A DNA stretch of 64,000 bases from Mastigias papua (GCA_964019165.1 OZ025278.1:8236028-8300027); one strand, 5' to 3'; counted from the first letter of the stretch, positions 1-12,307 are shown. The notes: generated by a model not told the origin, from the sequence alone. Numbers and translations are program-made.

Positions 1-20
1 GTGATCTATCTTCTCTCAGC

Positions 21-245
21 TTAACCCACTTCGCCGCTTAGATTACACTTGACCTTCTTGTTGTATGCACTGAACATCTTCAGTTTTATCTTTACCATTG
101 GATTTCGTATGGAGACAATGGCACTTTCTTTTTCTAATCTGCTTCCCACAAACTTATTGAACGCGTTCTGGCCCTTTTCTTCCTGATTTATGATATCCTC
201 TCTGCTAGAGATTGGTACTTCCTTTGTAGGGATAATGTTCATCAA
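21..245 (-). other. Unrecognised open frame of 74 codons
   Basis: A basic, lysine-rich stretch that I do not recognise. It begins with a start codon at 245 and ends near the window edge. Its middle and end (a long helix-like part followed by LKMFSAYNKKVKC) loosely recall the frame at 49278-49490 (…ASIQTFAAANNVIKT), so both may be scraps of one repeated gene family. It could also be chance. The rest of 1-1213 holds no recognisable gene on either strand. Confidence 0.2.
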
Positions 246-1213
246 AGGAGATTCGTTTAGAAATGGATTTCCCCAGAATTTTGGGAAGATTCTTGTGGCT
301 ATGGAGCCTGTTAGCTGATGACATTTTCTCGAATCGAATGAATTCTATTTTTAACTGAGCAAAGACTCAAATTCTTTTGTTAACCTTGATAGTTCAAGTA
401 CGATATATAAATATAATTCAAGTGCTTTGCTATTTGGGTAATTCCGGTTATTCTTCCTACTGCTTAGAGCTGTCGAATCTTCTATTCTTATGCTTGATTG
501 ACAAACAGATCTGTAAGTGAAATTCCTGTTCTTGCAACTGCAAAATCTCCCTTCTCTAAAGCTCCCCATGTCTCTGAGTCTTTCTGCGTTACTTCATTCA
601 TTTGGTCAAGATGTAGCGGTACATACTTCAGCTTCTCTGTTTCAGACCTCTTTGTTGATAAAAATTGGCATAAAAAGTATCAAATTTCATAAAATAATGG
701 ACATGTTTGGAGATTTAACAATAAAAGTTACAAATAGTCAACAGCCAGTATTCTGAAAAATAATATAAAATCCCAAGATATATTAAGAAACATATCTTTG
801 ATTATTTTCTCCTCCGCAGAGGCTCGCGAACAAGCCGTTATTTCCTAGCCCCCTAAAATCACCCTTAAAGTGGCTGACAAAAATGGCACCCACTTTTAGT
901 GTATCGAGCAATTATCAAAGAAACGATTTATACTGTAATATCAATTTAGGCAGAGAAATCCAGCGGAGGCCAAACACATGGACCTCTACTACTTGCAGAA
1001 GGGTATTGATCACTGTATGCGTGTCTAGTTGTCAGAGTTTATCCAATAGCAATTTTTCTCTGATTTAAGGTTTCTGTGGTATACTGTGACATTCTAGTGC
1101 TCTTATTAGCATTCATCACAGCTGTTTGTTCAAATGCAGCTTCAAGCATAAATCAACTTTTTCATGAAAACTTATTTATGCCTTATGCAAAGAAATCTCA
1201 CAAATAATTATAT

Positions 1214-1902
1214 GTGAACAGTCTGTTGGTACTACAGAACTTCACTATAGCACGAAACAGCGGGAACATTGCTTTAGCATACTGAAAGCTTTTTTCGTCC
1301 GACACTCGTCAGAGTATGAAACGTCGGATAGCGACCAAAAGGTGAAACGAAATATATAGCCAGATGCGGGTACACGTGATATGATGAATAATGCGTCTAT
1401 TTGGCTCTATGATTGGCCAATTAGCACCTATTCACCATTGTTTACTTGAAGAGTCCAAGTGAAAAAACGAACTCTTTTTGTTTACACAAGACTGGGTTTT
1501 GAGTCTTAATGTAAACCGATTCCACAACACCTAAATGAAAGGACGATCTTGCTTGCCCAATGATCCGAAAATTATCGTCTGTATATGTTTTGGCGCATTC
1601 TGGATTTGTAATAAGATGTTGTCCTATGGTCGTATCACTTTTCATTTTAGAAATAGAGTTTTTACACATACGAGGTGGCTGTTCTCTTGTTGTTGTGTTT
1701 TTCGTCCTGATGCTCGTGGGGACATGTTGTTTTATTGTCTGCTAGTCTCTGCGTGGTGCGCCCTACGTACCTAGCTTCACATCGGCACACAAATTCGTAA
1801 ACTACACAACTTTTTTGAGTGGTAGGAATGCTATCTATTTTAGCAGATGGTAGCATAACCCTAGTGTTATAAACCACACAGGGCTTCACAGCATAGAAGC
1901 AA
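1214..1902 (-). repeat. Inverted terminal copy of the Penelope-like element
   Basis: This stretch is a minus-strand copy of the 3' end of the adjoining Penelope-like element (about 3988-4677). Both carry the end of the GIY-YIG region, the 3' untranslated part and the terminal sequence that reads GTCTGTTGGTACTACAG at the outer edge. Head-to-tail or head-to-head partial copies of this kind (pLTRs) are usual for Penelope-like elements. Differences from the 3' copy are scattered single-base changes, so the copies are closely related but not identical. Confidence 0.85.
1278..1318 (-). ncRNA. Hammerhead-ribozyme-like motif, copy 1
   Basis: Minus-strand order: CATACT, core CTGACGA, GTGTCGGAC, GAAA, a short AAA/TTT stem, C, then AGTATG. 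The first and last six bases pair perfectly (stem I). The conserved core boxes CUGANGA and GAAA are present, and cleavage would fall after the C that precedes AGTATG. Stem II is only two base pairs (GU/AC). Type I hammerheads with minimal stems are known from Penelope-like elements. It lies within the inverted terminal copy. Confidence 0.6.
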
Positions 1903-1909
1903 AAAGAAA

Positions 1910-1985
1910 GCTTTCAGTATGCTAAAGCAATGTTCCCGCTTTTTCGTGCTATAGTGAAGTTCTGTAGTACCAACAGACTTTTCAC
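1910..1985 (+). repeat. Terminal direct repeat of Penelope element, 5' copy
   Basis: The 76-bp sequence starting GCTTTCAGTATGCTAAAGC and ending CAACAGACTTTTCAC is repeated at 4602-4677. It covers the hammerhead cleavage side and the first start codon. Confidence 0.9.
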
Positions 1986-4449
1986 ATATTTTCGGCGGAG
2001 GTACTCCAAGAAGCAGATCGGAGATCTGAACAGCATCGTAAAGCTACGAGGTAAGATTAGAACGGCTAAGTTCTCTATTTCGTTTTATAAACTTTGTTTA
2101 GCAAATCGTGTTTCACCAAAATTCATTTCTGCTCGGATTTCTAGATCTCGTGCAAGGCACAGCCCTACAATTGAGCGTGCATTTCTCAATGATGAAATTG
2201 AAAAGATCAACGCTCAAATTTGGCACACAAAACGTGCATATGATCGAGAATGGACCAAAATTCGCAACGTTTTGTCATTTTTTGACTTAATTCGATTTTG
2301 CCGCTACCTTTCCGAAATTGATCAGCGGACTGAAAATGCTACTAACGAAAAACACAATAGAAACATTCAACTTTTACGTAAGAAGCGTTTCGGTGGCATG
2401 TTGAGTGACAAGGAGAAACATATTCTAAACCTTTCGGATTATTCTCTCTCTGATACGGAAAAGTTTGTTTTGAGTAATGGCCTTGATTTTTGTCTTCCAC
2501 CAAAAAGTGTAAACAGAGAGGAGGTTTTTGCAGAATTTGAAATTTTATACGCTCAGCTTGCCAGGCACAAGCCAATTTCATCCAACGAGCTCAATGTTCT
2601 AAAAGCCAAGCTAAGCGATTTGGCACACGCTTACTGTGGCACTCCAGTCGACCTAGGAGTCTTTAGTATGCATAAAGACCATTTTCAGGCTATCAAATCC
2701 TTGCGTTCTAATGAACAGATCCTAATCACTAAACCTGATAAGGGTTCTGGGGTCGTCATCTTAAACAAAAGTGATTACATCCAAAAGATGGGCTATATTC
2801 TTGACGATAAAACCAAGTTTTTTTAACATGGGCAGTGTTGATCAGCATGATAATACGGCCAAGACCGAGCAGAAGTTACAAAAACGTCTCTTAGACTTAG
2901 TTAACCAAAAAATCCTGACTCGTGATATTTATGATAGGATTCGACCCACAGGCTCACAGCGCCCACGTATGTATGGCTTACCGAAAACGCACAAAGAAGA
3001 CATCCCATTTCGGCCTATTTTATCTATGATTGGCTCCTCTCAACATGAACTTGCTAAATGGTTATCAGAAGTTTTGGCCCCGGTCCTAGAACTCTACTCC
3101 TCGAATTGCGTAAAAGATTCTTTTACATTTGCCAGCTTTATTCAAAACTACAACGTTGAACCTGCCAAAACATTTCTGTGCTCTTTTGACATCAGCAGTC
3201 TATTCACCAACGTGCCATTAGATGAGACCATAGGGATTTGTGCTGCTGCTTTGTATAGAGGTCAGCTTGATTGCCCTCCATTCCCCGAGGATACTTTCAA
3301 AGAATTGATGCTAATTGCTACGCGAGAAGTGGAATTTAGTTTTAACAACCAGATGTATAAACAATTAGACGGAGTGGCAATAGGCAGGCCTTTGTGGCCA
3401 GCTTTGGCAAACATTTTCGTGGGTTTTCATGAAAGTAGACTTTTCAATAACACCATAAAGCCAGGTGTCTACTTTCGTTATGTTGACGATACTTTTGCCA
3501 TTTTCGGTTCTGAGCTGGAATGTGACCGTTTTCACGTCAACCTCAACCAACTACATCCAGCCCTAAATTTTACAGTAGAGAAGGAGCAAAACAACTCCTT
3601 GAATTTTCTAGACGTTTCGGTTGAGAAAGGGGGCACTGGATTTCTCACCAGCATTTACAGGAAGCCAACGTTTACTGGTTAATACATCCGTTGGAATTCC
3701 TTTAGCCCAAAAGCTAGAAAAATCAACCTTATAAAAACTTTAGTTCACAGGGCACTTATGATTTGCTCTAAAACCAAGTTAGATTCTGAGCTGGGCACAA
3801 TAAAACAACTGCTTATTGACAATGGATATCCAGAAGATGTCCTTGTTTCTTGCATTAAGGAAAAACTAGCCAACATTTCATCAGAAAAACAGTTTGGTCC
3901 TGAAAAGTGCCCGGTCTACCTAAAATTGCCCTGGATTGGAAATGTTTCTTCAAAATTTGAAAACCAAATTAATAAAGCCATTACATCTTGCTTCTATGGT
4001 GTGAAGCCCCGTGCGGTTTATAACACTAGAGTCATGCTACCATCTGCTAAAAAAGATAGCGTTCCTACCACACAAAAAAGTTGTGTAGTTTACGAATTTT
4101 CGTGCCGATGTGAAGCTCGGTACGTAGGGCGCACCACGCAGAGACTAGCACACAGAATAAAACAACATGTCCCCACGAGCATCAGGACGAAAACACAACA
4201 ACAAGAGAACAGCCACCTCGTATGTGTAAAAACTCTATTTCTAAAATGAAAAGTGATTCGGCCATAGGGCAGCATCTTATTACAAATCCAGAATGCGCCA
4301 AAACATATACAGACGATAATTTTCGGATCATTGGGCAAGCAAGATCGTCCTTTCATTTGGGTGTTGTGGAATCGGTTTACATTAAGACTCAAAACCCAGT
4401 CTTGTGTAAACAAAAAGAGTTCGTTTTTTCACTTGGACTCTTCAAGTAA
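1930..4449 (+). pseudogene. Penelope-like RT/GIY-YIG polyprotein, broken
   Basis: In its active form this protein is a reverse transcriptase with a C-terminal GIY-YIG endonuclease that nicks the target and primes copying. The N-terminal part (1930-2826) holds the PDKGSGVVILNK box. The RT part (about 2830-3680) holds PKTHK, FDISSLFTNVP and the active site YVDD near 3480. The box usually written G-x-PLGPALAN reads GRPLWPALAN here. The endonuclease part (about 4080-4170) has VVYEFSCRCEARYVGRTTQR. Breaks: a frameshift at the T-run near 2820, an in-frame TAA at 3680, and a frameshift near 4215-4245. The product is not made as one protein today. The start codon at 1930 lies inside the terminal direct repeat, and the same ATG recurs at the 3' copy. 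Confidence 0.9.
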
Positions 4450-4572
4450 ACAATGGTGAATAGGTGCTAATTGGTCAATCATAGAGCCAAATAGACGCAT
4501 TATTCATCATATCACGTTTACCCGCATCTGGCTATATATTTCGTTTCACCTTTCGGTCGCTATCCGACGTTT

Positions 4573-4613
4573 CATACTCTGACGAGTGTCGGACGAAAAA
4601 AGCTTTCAGTATG
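4573..4613 (+). ncRNA. Hammerhead-ribozyme-like motif, copy 2
   Basis: Plus-strand copy at the 3' end of the Penelope element. Stem I is CATACT (4573-4578) with AGTATG (4608-4613). The core is CTGACGA then GAAA, and stem III is AAA-AGC-TTT followed by the cleavage-site C. Stem II is weak (GU/AC closing a five-base loop). Upstream TCCGAC can also pair with GTCGGA inside the motif, which would be an alternative, inactive fold. Confidence 0.65.
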
Positions 4614-4677
4614 CTAAAGCAATGTTCCCGCTTTTTCGTGCTATAGTGAAGTTCTGTAGTACCAACAGACTTTTCAC
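4602..4677 (+). repeat. Terminal direct repeat of Penelope element, 3' copy
   Basis: Copy of 1910-1985, marking the element's 3' border near 4677. Confidence 0.9.
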
Positions 4678-4734
4678 GCAGTTTCACTGATACCAATTAC
4701 ATCAAACGGGAAGTTAACCTTCTTAAGTAATGTT

Positions 4735-5097
4735 CCTAGCTCGTCGATACGTCGGCAAAGTTCATTTTTCTGCTACAAAATGACCAGATATGCGATCAAC
4801 ATATATTTCATGAACTAAGTCCATCCGTGAACTAAGTGCCTAAAAACGTTATCTTTAATACTTTAATAACTTAGTTCGCAATTAATCATAGAAAAGTAGA
4901 TCTAGAGTATTATTTATTTTTTTGTTTGCTTGGTTGGTCAGTATTTATTTGTTATACTCATTCTTGTTTGTTAGACAATTTTAGCTCTAACCATGTTACG
5001 TTTACATTTTGTTATTCTTCAATAGCTGTTGTTACCTATGCGATGTAAATTGTACGTAGGCCATTGTTAGAAATGAAAATCTGAATCTGAATAAATC
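4735..5097 (+). repeat. Dispersed 3'-tail repeat, copy 1
   Basis: This non-coding stretch recurs at about 50345-50640 and 57345-57722. Shared blocks include GTTAGACAATTTTAGCTC, CTTCAATAGCTGTTGTTACC and GATGTAAATTGTACG. It ends in a short tandem tail (…AATCTGAATCTGAATAAATC). The same-strand order and simple-repeat tail suggest the 3' end of a LINE or a SINE built on it. No coding part is attached. Confidence 0.7.
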
Positions 5098-5266
5098 TGT
5101 AATTGAAGGGAGCTTATATTAGTGTGGAATGTTGCTAAAAATCGCTTATCTATTCGTGCCTGTTTGAGCTCATGGGGAGTGTAGAATTTCCAATTGATCA
5201 TATCATCAATAAAGTCATCTGTTGGAAATTTGTGACCTGGAATTTTATCTAATGAGTATTCAATTG

Positions 5267-5454
5267 TTATAGATTGGTCAATTGAAGGCTTTCAAGTAAA
5301 ACTGTGGAATTTAAGGCATTGTCTAGGTTTTTGATGATAACGTTGAAAAAAGACAATTGTTTACAAGTGCATTTTCTACAGATCCATTCTTTGTTTTCCG
5401 AGTATAACTGTGCAAAGGCTTCGGCAGAGATTTGTGAGAATTTTGCATGTGAAA
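5267..5454 (-). pseudogene. PHD-like zinc-finger scrap of a LINE
   Basis: The minus strand reads HAKFSQISAEAFAQLYSENK then EWICRKC. This matches the second half of the PHD-type finger that precedes the endonuclease in some CR1/L2-like LINEs (…CxxWxHxKC…WxCxxC). The first half is missing because the stretch runs into the hAT-like MITE and then Copia sequence. It is too short to place in a family. Confidence 0.45.
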
Positions 5455-5601
5455 CAGGGACGTAGGAAGCATCTAAAAAGTGGAGGGGGGCCAAGTCCTA
5501 AAAAGGGCACATTACCACGTCAAAGGGGCACTTTTGCATAGTTTGCTAAAAAGTGGCGGGGGGGGCATGGCCCCTTGGGCCCCCCGGTTCCTACGTCCCT
5601 G
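5455..5601. mobile_element. hAT-like MITE of 147 bp
   Basis: Terminal inverted repeats start CAGGGACGTAGGAA at the left and are mirrored by TTCCTACGTCCCTG at the right. The element is flanked by a perfect 8-bp duplication, ATGTGAAA (5447-5454 and 5602-5609). An 8-bp duplication and a CAGGG end are hallmarks of the hAT superfamily. The inside is GC-rich and non-coding, with C/G runs and a repeated AAAAAGTGG. Confidence 0.9.
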
Positions 5602-5609
5602 ATGTGAAA

Positions 5610-6151
5610 ACAGCTTATAGCGAGAGTTTCAGTTCGGGATTCCAAAGCAACTATGAGATTACCGTACGAATCTGGTAAACTACATAACAGTGTCATTACG
5701 TGATCGTCTTCTGTCACCGATGCTCCCACTGAATCACTTTGTTCTGCCAGTGCGTTCATTTTGTTGATATGCTGTATCATGCTATCAGACTCATCCATTG
5801 CCATGAAAAAATACCTCTTTCGCAACAATAATTTGTTTGCTAAGGACTTTACTTGCTGATGGTTCTCCAACCTATTCTATGCTTCTTGGGCGTTTTGCGA
5901 CAATCGTAGCAATGACAACTGATTGTCTCCCAGAGACAAACAAATGGTAGCTAACTCTTTCCTTGCTCATTTCTAATACAGCTCCTTTGCGCTTCGATAA
6001 TAGAAGTAGCAACAGGCTCCCTCTCATCTCCAGAAACTATCCCTCAAAGGTCTTTCTCCTCTAAAACCATCTGCATCTTGAATTTCCATAAATGAAAATT
6101 CTCCCCATTGAACTTGTCAATTCTAAGCGATGCACTGTCTTCGGAAGCCAT
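5610..6151 (-). pseudogene. Copia-type gag, degraded
   Basis: Reads from a start codon at 6151 as MASEDSASLRIDKFNGENFH, then LWKFKMQMVL. This is the typical start of Ty1/copia gag (the UBN2-like domain, which has a YxxWK pattern). Further along it gives MDESDSMIQHINKMNALAEQ and VMTLLCSLPDSYGNLIVALE, the conserved gag end. A stop and frame changes lie around 5900-6000, and the protease, integrase and RT are absent. The coding sequence runs into the MITE border at 5609. Confidence 0.85.
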
Positions 6152-6335
6152 CCTATGAAATACCTCGAACTGCCCTTATCTATTTGCTCTCTGGGCCCAT
6201 AACCTTTTAGATTTGTGTAAAATACGAAGTTAAACGCAGAGAAACTTTCGAGCGTTGCGACTATACAAGCATGAAACAGAACACACTGAATTACGTAAAC
6301 AATAAGGGTAGAATTAAAGCTATTGTTTATGAATG
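6152..6335 (-). other. Copia leader: primer-binding site and probable LTR end
   Basis: Between the gag start and the DIRS remnant the minus strand has GGTTATGGGCCCAGAG, which resembles the methionine-tRNA-type primer-binding site of Copia elements. It is preceded by a sequence ending in TTTTACACA that could be the 3' end of a 5' LTR. The LTR start is probably near 6335, but without the second LTR this cannot be fixed. Confidence 0.5.
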
Positions 6336-6379
6336 ACATGTGTGGAGTTCTTTTCTATTTTCGTTTAATATCAGGCAAT

Positions 6380-7321
6380 GACAAACCCGCCTTGTTGGCA
6401 GCTGACGTAGAAGCAGCTCGACAAATATGAGCAGAAAATTAACTTGTATCTATTCCAGCAAACTTAAGGGTTGCCTTCACCCACCTGGCAATGGTGTCCT
6501 TTGAAACTGGTTGGCACGGTGATTGGAAACTTAGAAAAAATTGGGTATGACCATACCTTAGAGGAGCAGTCCGAGAGATATATTCAAGTAATCTCTAAAC
6601 AACACAAACGCGCTCGTTACCAGGAAACGATAAAATTCAAGGGGAGTTTGATGTTTACCTGGTTTGGTGGATATAAGCAATTGTTGCATGGAAATACTGA
6701 GTCTATCAGGGAAAATCTGAATATAGCGAAGATCCATCGCATGTAGGGTTTGGCATCTTTGCCCAGTAAGGAGACATAAAAGGGTGGCTGTAGTATAAGA
6801 TAATTCTTTTAGAGAGAGAGAGAATCTAGTGCGGGGTGTTCCTGAAAATAAGATATTAACTGACCAACATCCCATGTGTAAGAGTATTTTCGTGAAGAAG
6901 GCTTAAGCTGAAAGACGCCTTTCATTAAACGACAGATAAGAGGGTGTTCACCAATTGGGATAATGCCCACTGAAATAATGGACGACAAGGCTGATCTAGC
7001 TGCGTTGATTGCACTGTAGCCTAGACCGTCCGTGAATAAAGATGTGAGGAATTCAATAACCAGTTAAACAGAGGGATGGCATAAATCAACTGCATGTGAA
7101 ATGCAAAATCTCTCCCATCGGTACAGATACGATTGATATAGCTTTAAGGTGCCGGGAGCCATGAAGAAAGGATAAGTTTCTGAGATGCTGGAGAAAGATT
7201 GGATGATTCTAATCTTTTGCTGATAAATGACCGACAAGAAGTTGTAGTTTTGAATGGTGATGGTGTGTGGTGTTGGCTTGGCTGGGCAATTGTAGCAGAT
7301 TCTTTGTTGGTTTGAGCACAA
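6380..7321 (-). pseudogene. DIRS tyrosine recombinase, broken
   Basis: The N-terminal SAM-like part contains TLKLYQSYLYRWERFC (about 7145-7100). The catalytic part has LLCLLTGQRCQTLHAMDL with the first catalytic arginine, and downstream SAHICRAASTSAANKAGLS, where the H-x-x-R box reads HICR. The expected catalytic tyrosine segment after it is not recognisable before the Copia border. Several stops break the frame, including one just before the H-x-x-R box. Confidence 0.85.
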
Positions 7322-7637
7322 TTGGCGGTGATATAAGTAGATTTGCTAGCAATGGATACCAGGGCTGTGTTGGCCAATCCGGAATCACACACACTCCATT
7401 TGCTCGATCTTGACGGATTTTGTTCAGTGCTTTGGGAATCAAGCTAAAAGGGGGGAAAGCATAAAATTCGGATTCACTCCATTGTAAGGAGAACGCATCA
7501 ACAGCATAAGCGGATGTATCAGGTTGATAAGAGATATATCTCTCTAGCTGGTGATTGAATTTAGATGCAAAAAGATCAATAGTTGGTGTGAAAGAAAACG
7601 TTTTCAAGCAATGTTTCAGGATAATTGGATCGATTTT

Positions 7638-7985
7638 CTATTCAGCAGACGTTAGGTCCTTGTTCCTTGAGATTTTATCTGCAATAATATTTAGCTTTCC
7701 TGAAATATGATGAATCGTTAGCCAAATATTTCGTTCAATACACCATTTCCATAATAATTTACACATGTCATCGTAAACTTTTGAGTAGCTACTTCCCATA
7801 TTTCTTACCACCATCACTGCAGTGGTTTTATCTGACATTACACGCATGTGCATAGAATTCTTATCACAAAGTTCTTGTAAGCCCCAGAAGATTGCTAATA
7901 TTTCTAGATAATTGATATGGAATTGTTGTTCGTCTGGGGTCCAAGGCCCTCCTGCTGTTACATGATTGCATACTGCCCCCCCCAA
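7638..7985 (-). pseudogene. DIRS RNase H domain
   Basis: Frame with GGAVCNHVTAGGPW (first acidic region altered), INYLEILAIFWGLQEL (the conserved E block), MRVMSDKTTAVMVVRNMG (the D block) and IHHISGKLNIIADKISR (the H/D end block). This is the RNase H fold as found downstream of DIRS and LTR-element RTs. It overlaps the RT frame, showing a frameshift near 7970. Confidence 0.85.
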
Positions 7986-7999
7986 CCAGAAGTAGAGGT

Positions 8000-9123
<1,124 letters not shown>

Positions 9124-9281
9124 CGAAAGTATATGTAGATCTTTAGTAAGGCGTTGCCATGCTTAAATAAATGTGGCTACACGCCCAGCTTTAAAATTAT
9201 CACACAGAAACTGAAAATGGACCTTAAGAGAGGAAATAAAAACAGAAAAGTTACTTACACATGAGGAATTATCCAGTTCTC

Positions 9282-9536
9282 TTAGAATTGCTTTTCTTGC
9301 TGATTGAGTCTTTTCCGAGGTGTGCGGCGGTTGTAGTAGGGCTTTTTGCGAAAGGGTGGGAATTGGGAACCCTTCCGTAAAAAATCATTTTGTCGACGCT
9401 TGGCTTGACTTCTATACAGGTGATAGCCTGAAGACGTTTTCCTAGTTGAGACCGCGAGTTGACCAAGTTGCTTTTGACCCCCAGGAGCCCTGAAAGCACG
9501 CTCAATTTTTCGGGATTCCTTTAATACCTTCATCAT
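9282..9536 (-). pseudogene. Gag-like basic segment upstream of DIRS RT
   Basis: A strongly basic stretch (RKIERAFRAPGGQKQLGQLA and KKPYYNRRTPRKRL) in front of the RT. Position and charge suit the end of a DIRS gag protein that binds RNA. There are no zinc knuckles. The assignment rests mainly on position. Confidence 0.45.
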
Positions 9537-9539
9537 TTT

Positions 9540-11778
9540 CCCGAAGTCCTCCCCAAAAAGGAATAGGCTATGGGATTCTGAATCAGTCTTATACTAGACA
9601 ATGACTGACAATCTGGGTGGGCCTAAGCTAGGTGGGCTTAAGTGAAGCTCTGCGATGGGAGGAGAGGCTTGCAGTGGCGTGGCCTAGAAGAGCTAAGGCA
9701 TCAACATTGGCACTAACATGGTTGTTTTTGAGATCGTTACTGATATTGGAATTGGAAAGTAGAAAATCAGTCGTTTGAAGAGAAATGATGGCTATTATTT
9801 GAATGGTTTGCTGCAAGTAAGCCAGGCGAGTCATGTTGTTTTAGTTCTGGTAGCTCGACTGGCCCAGGAAGAGTTTATTTCATCTAAGTGGACCTTGAAA
9901 GTTTCGGAAATTCGAGGTAATTTGTCAAATCAGAAAAATTTATTTAAAATCCATGCGCAAGTCATGAATTGGAGTTAATCGATATTTGAAGCGACGCCAA
10001 ATGCAACCCCGAGTAAAATAGATAATAGGTCAATACATGGATGCACGGGATACAAGTCAAGCATTTTTGGCTCCTCGTATATAGGTGTGATATACGTATT
10101 AAGTCACCCAAATACTATCCAATCATGACCAGGATTTGTTCAGCTGACTTAATATGACCAATGAAAGCAATCTGTATTTTATTAGATCATTACATAGCGT
10201 GCTATGCGTACATATGTGTGAGATTCGATTAAGTTAATCACTCAAGGCTATACTTTAGTTGAGCAAAGCTAGTTTCAAGTTCACTATAGGCCACGTTAGC
10301 TTTTATTCGCCACATAGCACACCAGATCTGTTTGAAAGTCCCTCTGTCCCATCCCCAAAGCTGGCCGTCCCATAATGTGCTTCTAGCAGTTTTTCGTATT
10401 TATCATGTTATCGTATGTCTCTCAATACTGCAGTACTCTAATGCTGCTAGACTCTGAAATTGCTATGTTAACGTTGCACATACCAGTATCACAAATAAGC
10501 TATCAAGTTGGAAAAAAGCAACAAAATCGAAATGACTCACCTTTCTTACCTTCACCTGTTATTTTGATACACGTATATTCTCAAAGTGGGGCCCTAGTAT
10601 CCCCATTGGAGACAGGTGTCACTTGAGTGCCCAAGACGTGTGGTTCCCTTATCCTTTCATAGCTCAAGGTCAAAGCAAAACCAAAAGTCAGTCTACTCTT
10701 TCTGTCAGTTTGATATACCGTCCTCATGACAGAGAGGAACCTATCATCCCCTCCAAAGAGAGGTGGTTTTTCGCAAATGCGTGAGGTCCTGTCATCCCTA
10801 TCAGCCGTAGCGCTAAATCAGCAAAATGGCGGAGCAGAAGATGGATATACACATGGGAAAACGACAAAAGGCAATTGATGCAATCTGATATGCAAAATAA
10901 ATTTAACTAAAACAAATCCATCTACAGGCTCAGCAGGTATTCTCTGGGCCCTTGATTTACAACTTACCATAGACTAAGCCAGCAGAATTTGGTGGCTAAC
11001 CTATACCCCAAAAATGGAGTATTTTCCCCATTTAATGTGTTTTCAGGCCCTGGGGCCGGGGGTGCTTGTTGCCACGAATCATTTCCTTTTCTCGCACATA
11101 ATATGCTTGCTTTCATTTGTTTGCTCTTGAGACACCAGACGTTCGAATGATTTAGCTTAATGGCGGAAAAATAGATTAATCTAATGTAGATCAAATAGAT
11201 GTGAACAAACAGTCATCCGCATAGATATATCAGGCTGGTAGTAACCTAGTTATAAGATGTGTGCAGCTCTAATCATACCAGAAGTTTACTTGAAAGTATT
11301 TGAAACAAATTGAAAGTACAGAGTCATATTAATCTATATGTAAAAAGAATTATTACATAGTTATAAGATCGATTCTGATGGAAGAAACGGGATTTCACCA
11401 AATAATGAACTGATATGAAAATTCTGGAACAAAGTATTATCATTAACAAGCTAACCAAACTGTCAATTTGAGACATAAACAACATAAGGAAATGGTAGAC
11501 AAAAGTCAGATACACGACACAACTATGCACAATTATAGTTTAATGTAATATAATGCACAATTACAGTGAACGATTAAAGTAGAATAGATTACTTTTGTGT
11601 CCTGAAAGTGTCGAGGCTAAGAATTGTCTGCTTCTATCACTGAAAGATCAACCATGCTCCATAAATCATGAGCAATACACATAATATTCCATGACAGTTT
11701 GAACTTCTTAATCTATCAACCTTCCACCTATTTCTAGACGTATTGAATTGAAGTCATAATAATGCATCCATAAATGAC
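9540..11778. other. No recognisable gene
   Basis: Both strands were read. Only short frames without known motifs occur. The part next to the DIRS element may be its 5' untranslated region. The rest lies beyond the 3' end of WDR35 and probably includes that gene's 3' untranslated region close to 11778. Confidence 0.5.
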
Positions 11779-11944
11779 TTAAATTTGCGAGTGACAGAGT
11801 GGACAAGCAAAATGATTGCTGATTTCATCTTCATAAGCTTTGTGCTTACATGTGCGACACATCCAGAACTGGTACTCCATTAATGGCCTACCACTTGCAA
11901 TACAGGGAGCAAATTTCGTGTCACAGTTTGGACAATATACAGAC
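11779..11944 (-). CDS. WDR35: WDR35 (IFT121) final exon with stop codon
   Basis: WDR35 is a subunit of the IFT-A complex, which carries retrograde cargo and membrane proteins in cilia. This exon encodes the C-terminal zinc-ribbon-like end: VYCPNCDTKFAPCIASGRP, then MEYQFWMCRTCKHKAYEDE, then FACPLCHSQI and the stop at 11779. CxxC pairs at SVYCPNC, MCRTC and ACPLC are visible, and the -YQFWMC-CKH- core is what I recall from animal WDR35. The acceptor is AG at 11946-11945, and the exon joins the previous one in phase 2, forming the W codon of ADW-SVY. Length from acceptor to stop is 166 bases. Confidence 0.92.
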
Positions 11945-12307
11945 CTATGGGAATATAAAAGAAGTGAATAAGCCAATAATCTTAAATTTCGGCATAGAAA
12001 CGAGAGATCTCCCAGCTGGTTAGCAGGTTTGAAGCAATAAGGAAAAATTCTCATATCTACATATCATCTTTTTTTGGATTCCAAGATGCAGACAAAACAT
12101 GGGTGTGGATCACAGCAATAATACACTATAAATTGTATAACCACACAATGGAGGAGAGTTTACAATTGGTGATGTCATGAATTACCATTACATGGTGGAT
12201 CAACAATGATGACGGGAAAAGTACTAAGTAAAACTAGATCCAAAAGGAGCATTAAAATGGCATTTACTACTGGAATAAGACAACAATGATAAAGTAAATT
12301 TACACAC

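Larger units (their letters stand above)
1905..4677 (+). mobile_element. Penelope-like retroelement, nearly full length
   Basis: A plus-strand element with one degraded long coding region (1930-4449), a 3' untranslated part and a 76-bp direct terminal repeat (1910-1985 and 4602-4677). The upstream inverted copy at 1214-1902 belongs to the same insertion. The terminal repeat begins within the hammerhead-like motif, so a transcript cleaved there would start only about 15 bases before the first start codon. Related partial copies lie at 57985-59302 and 60377-60455. Target-site duplications could not be resolved. Confidence 0.88.
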
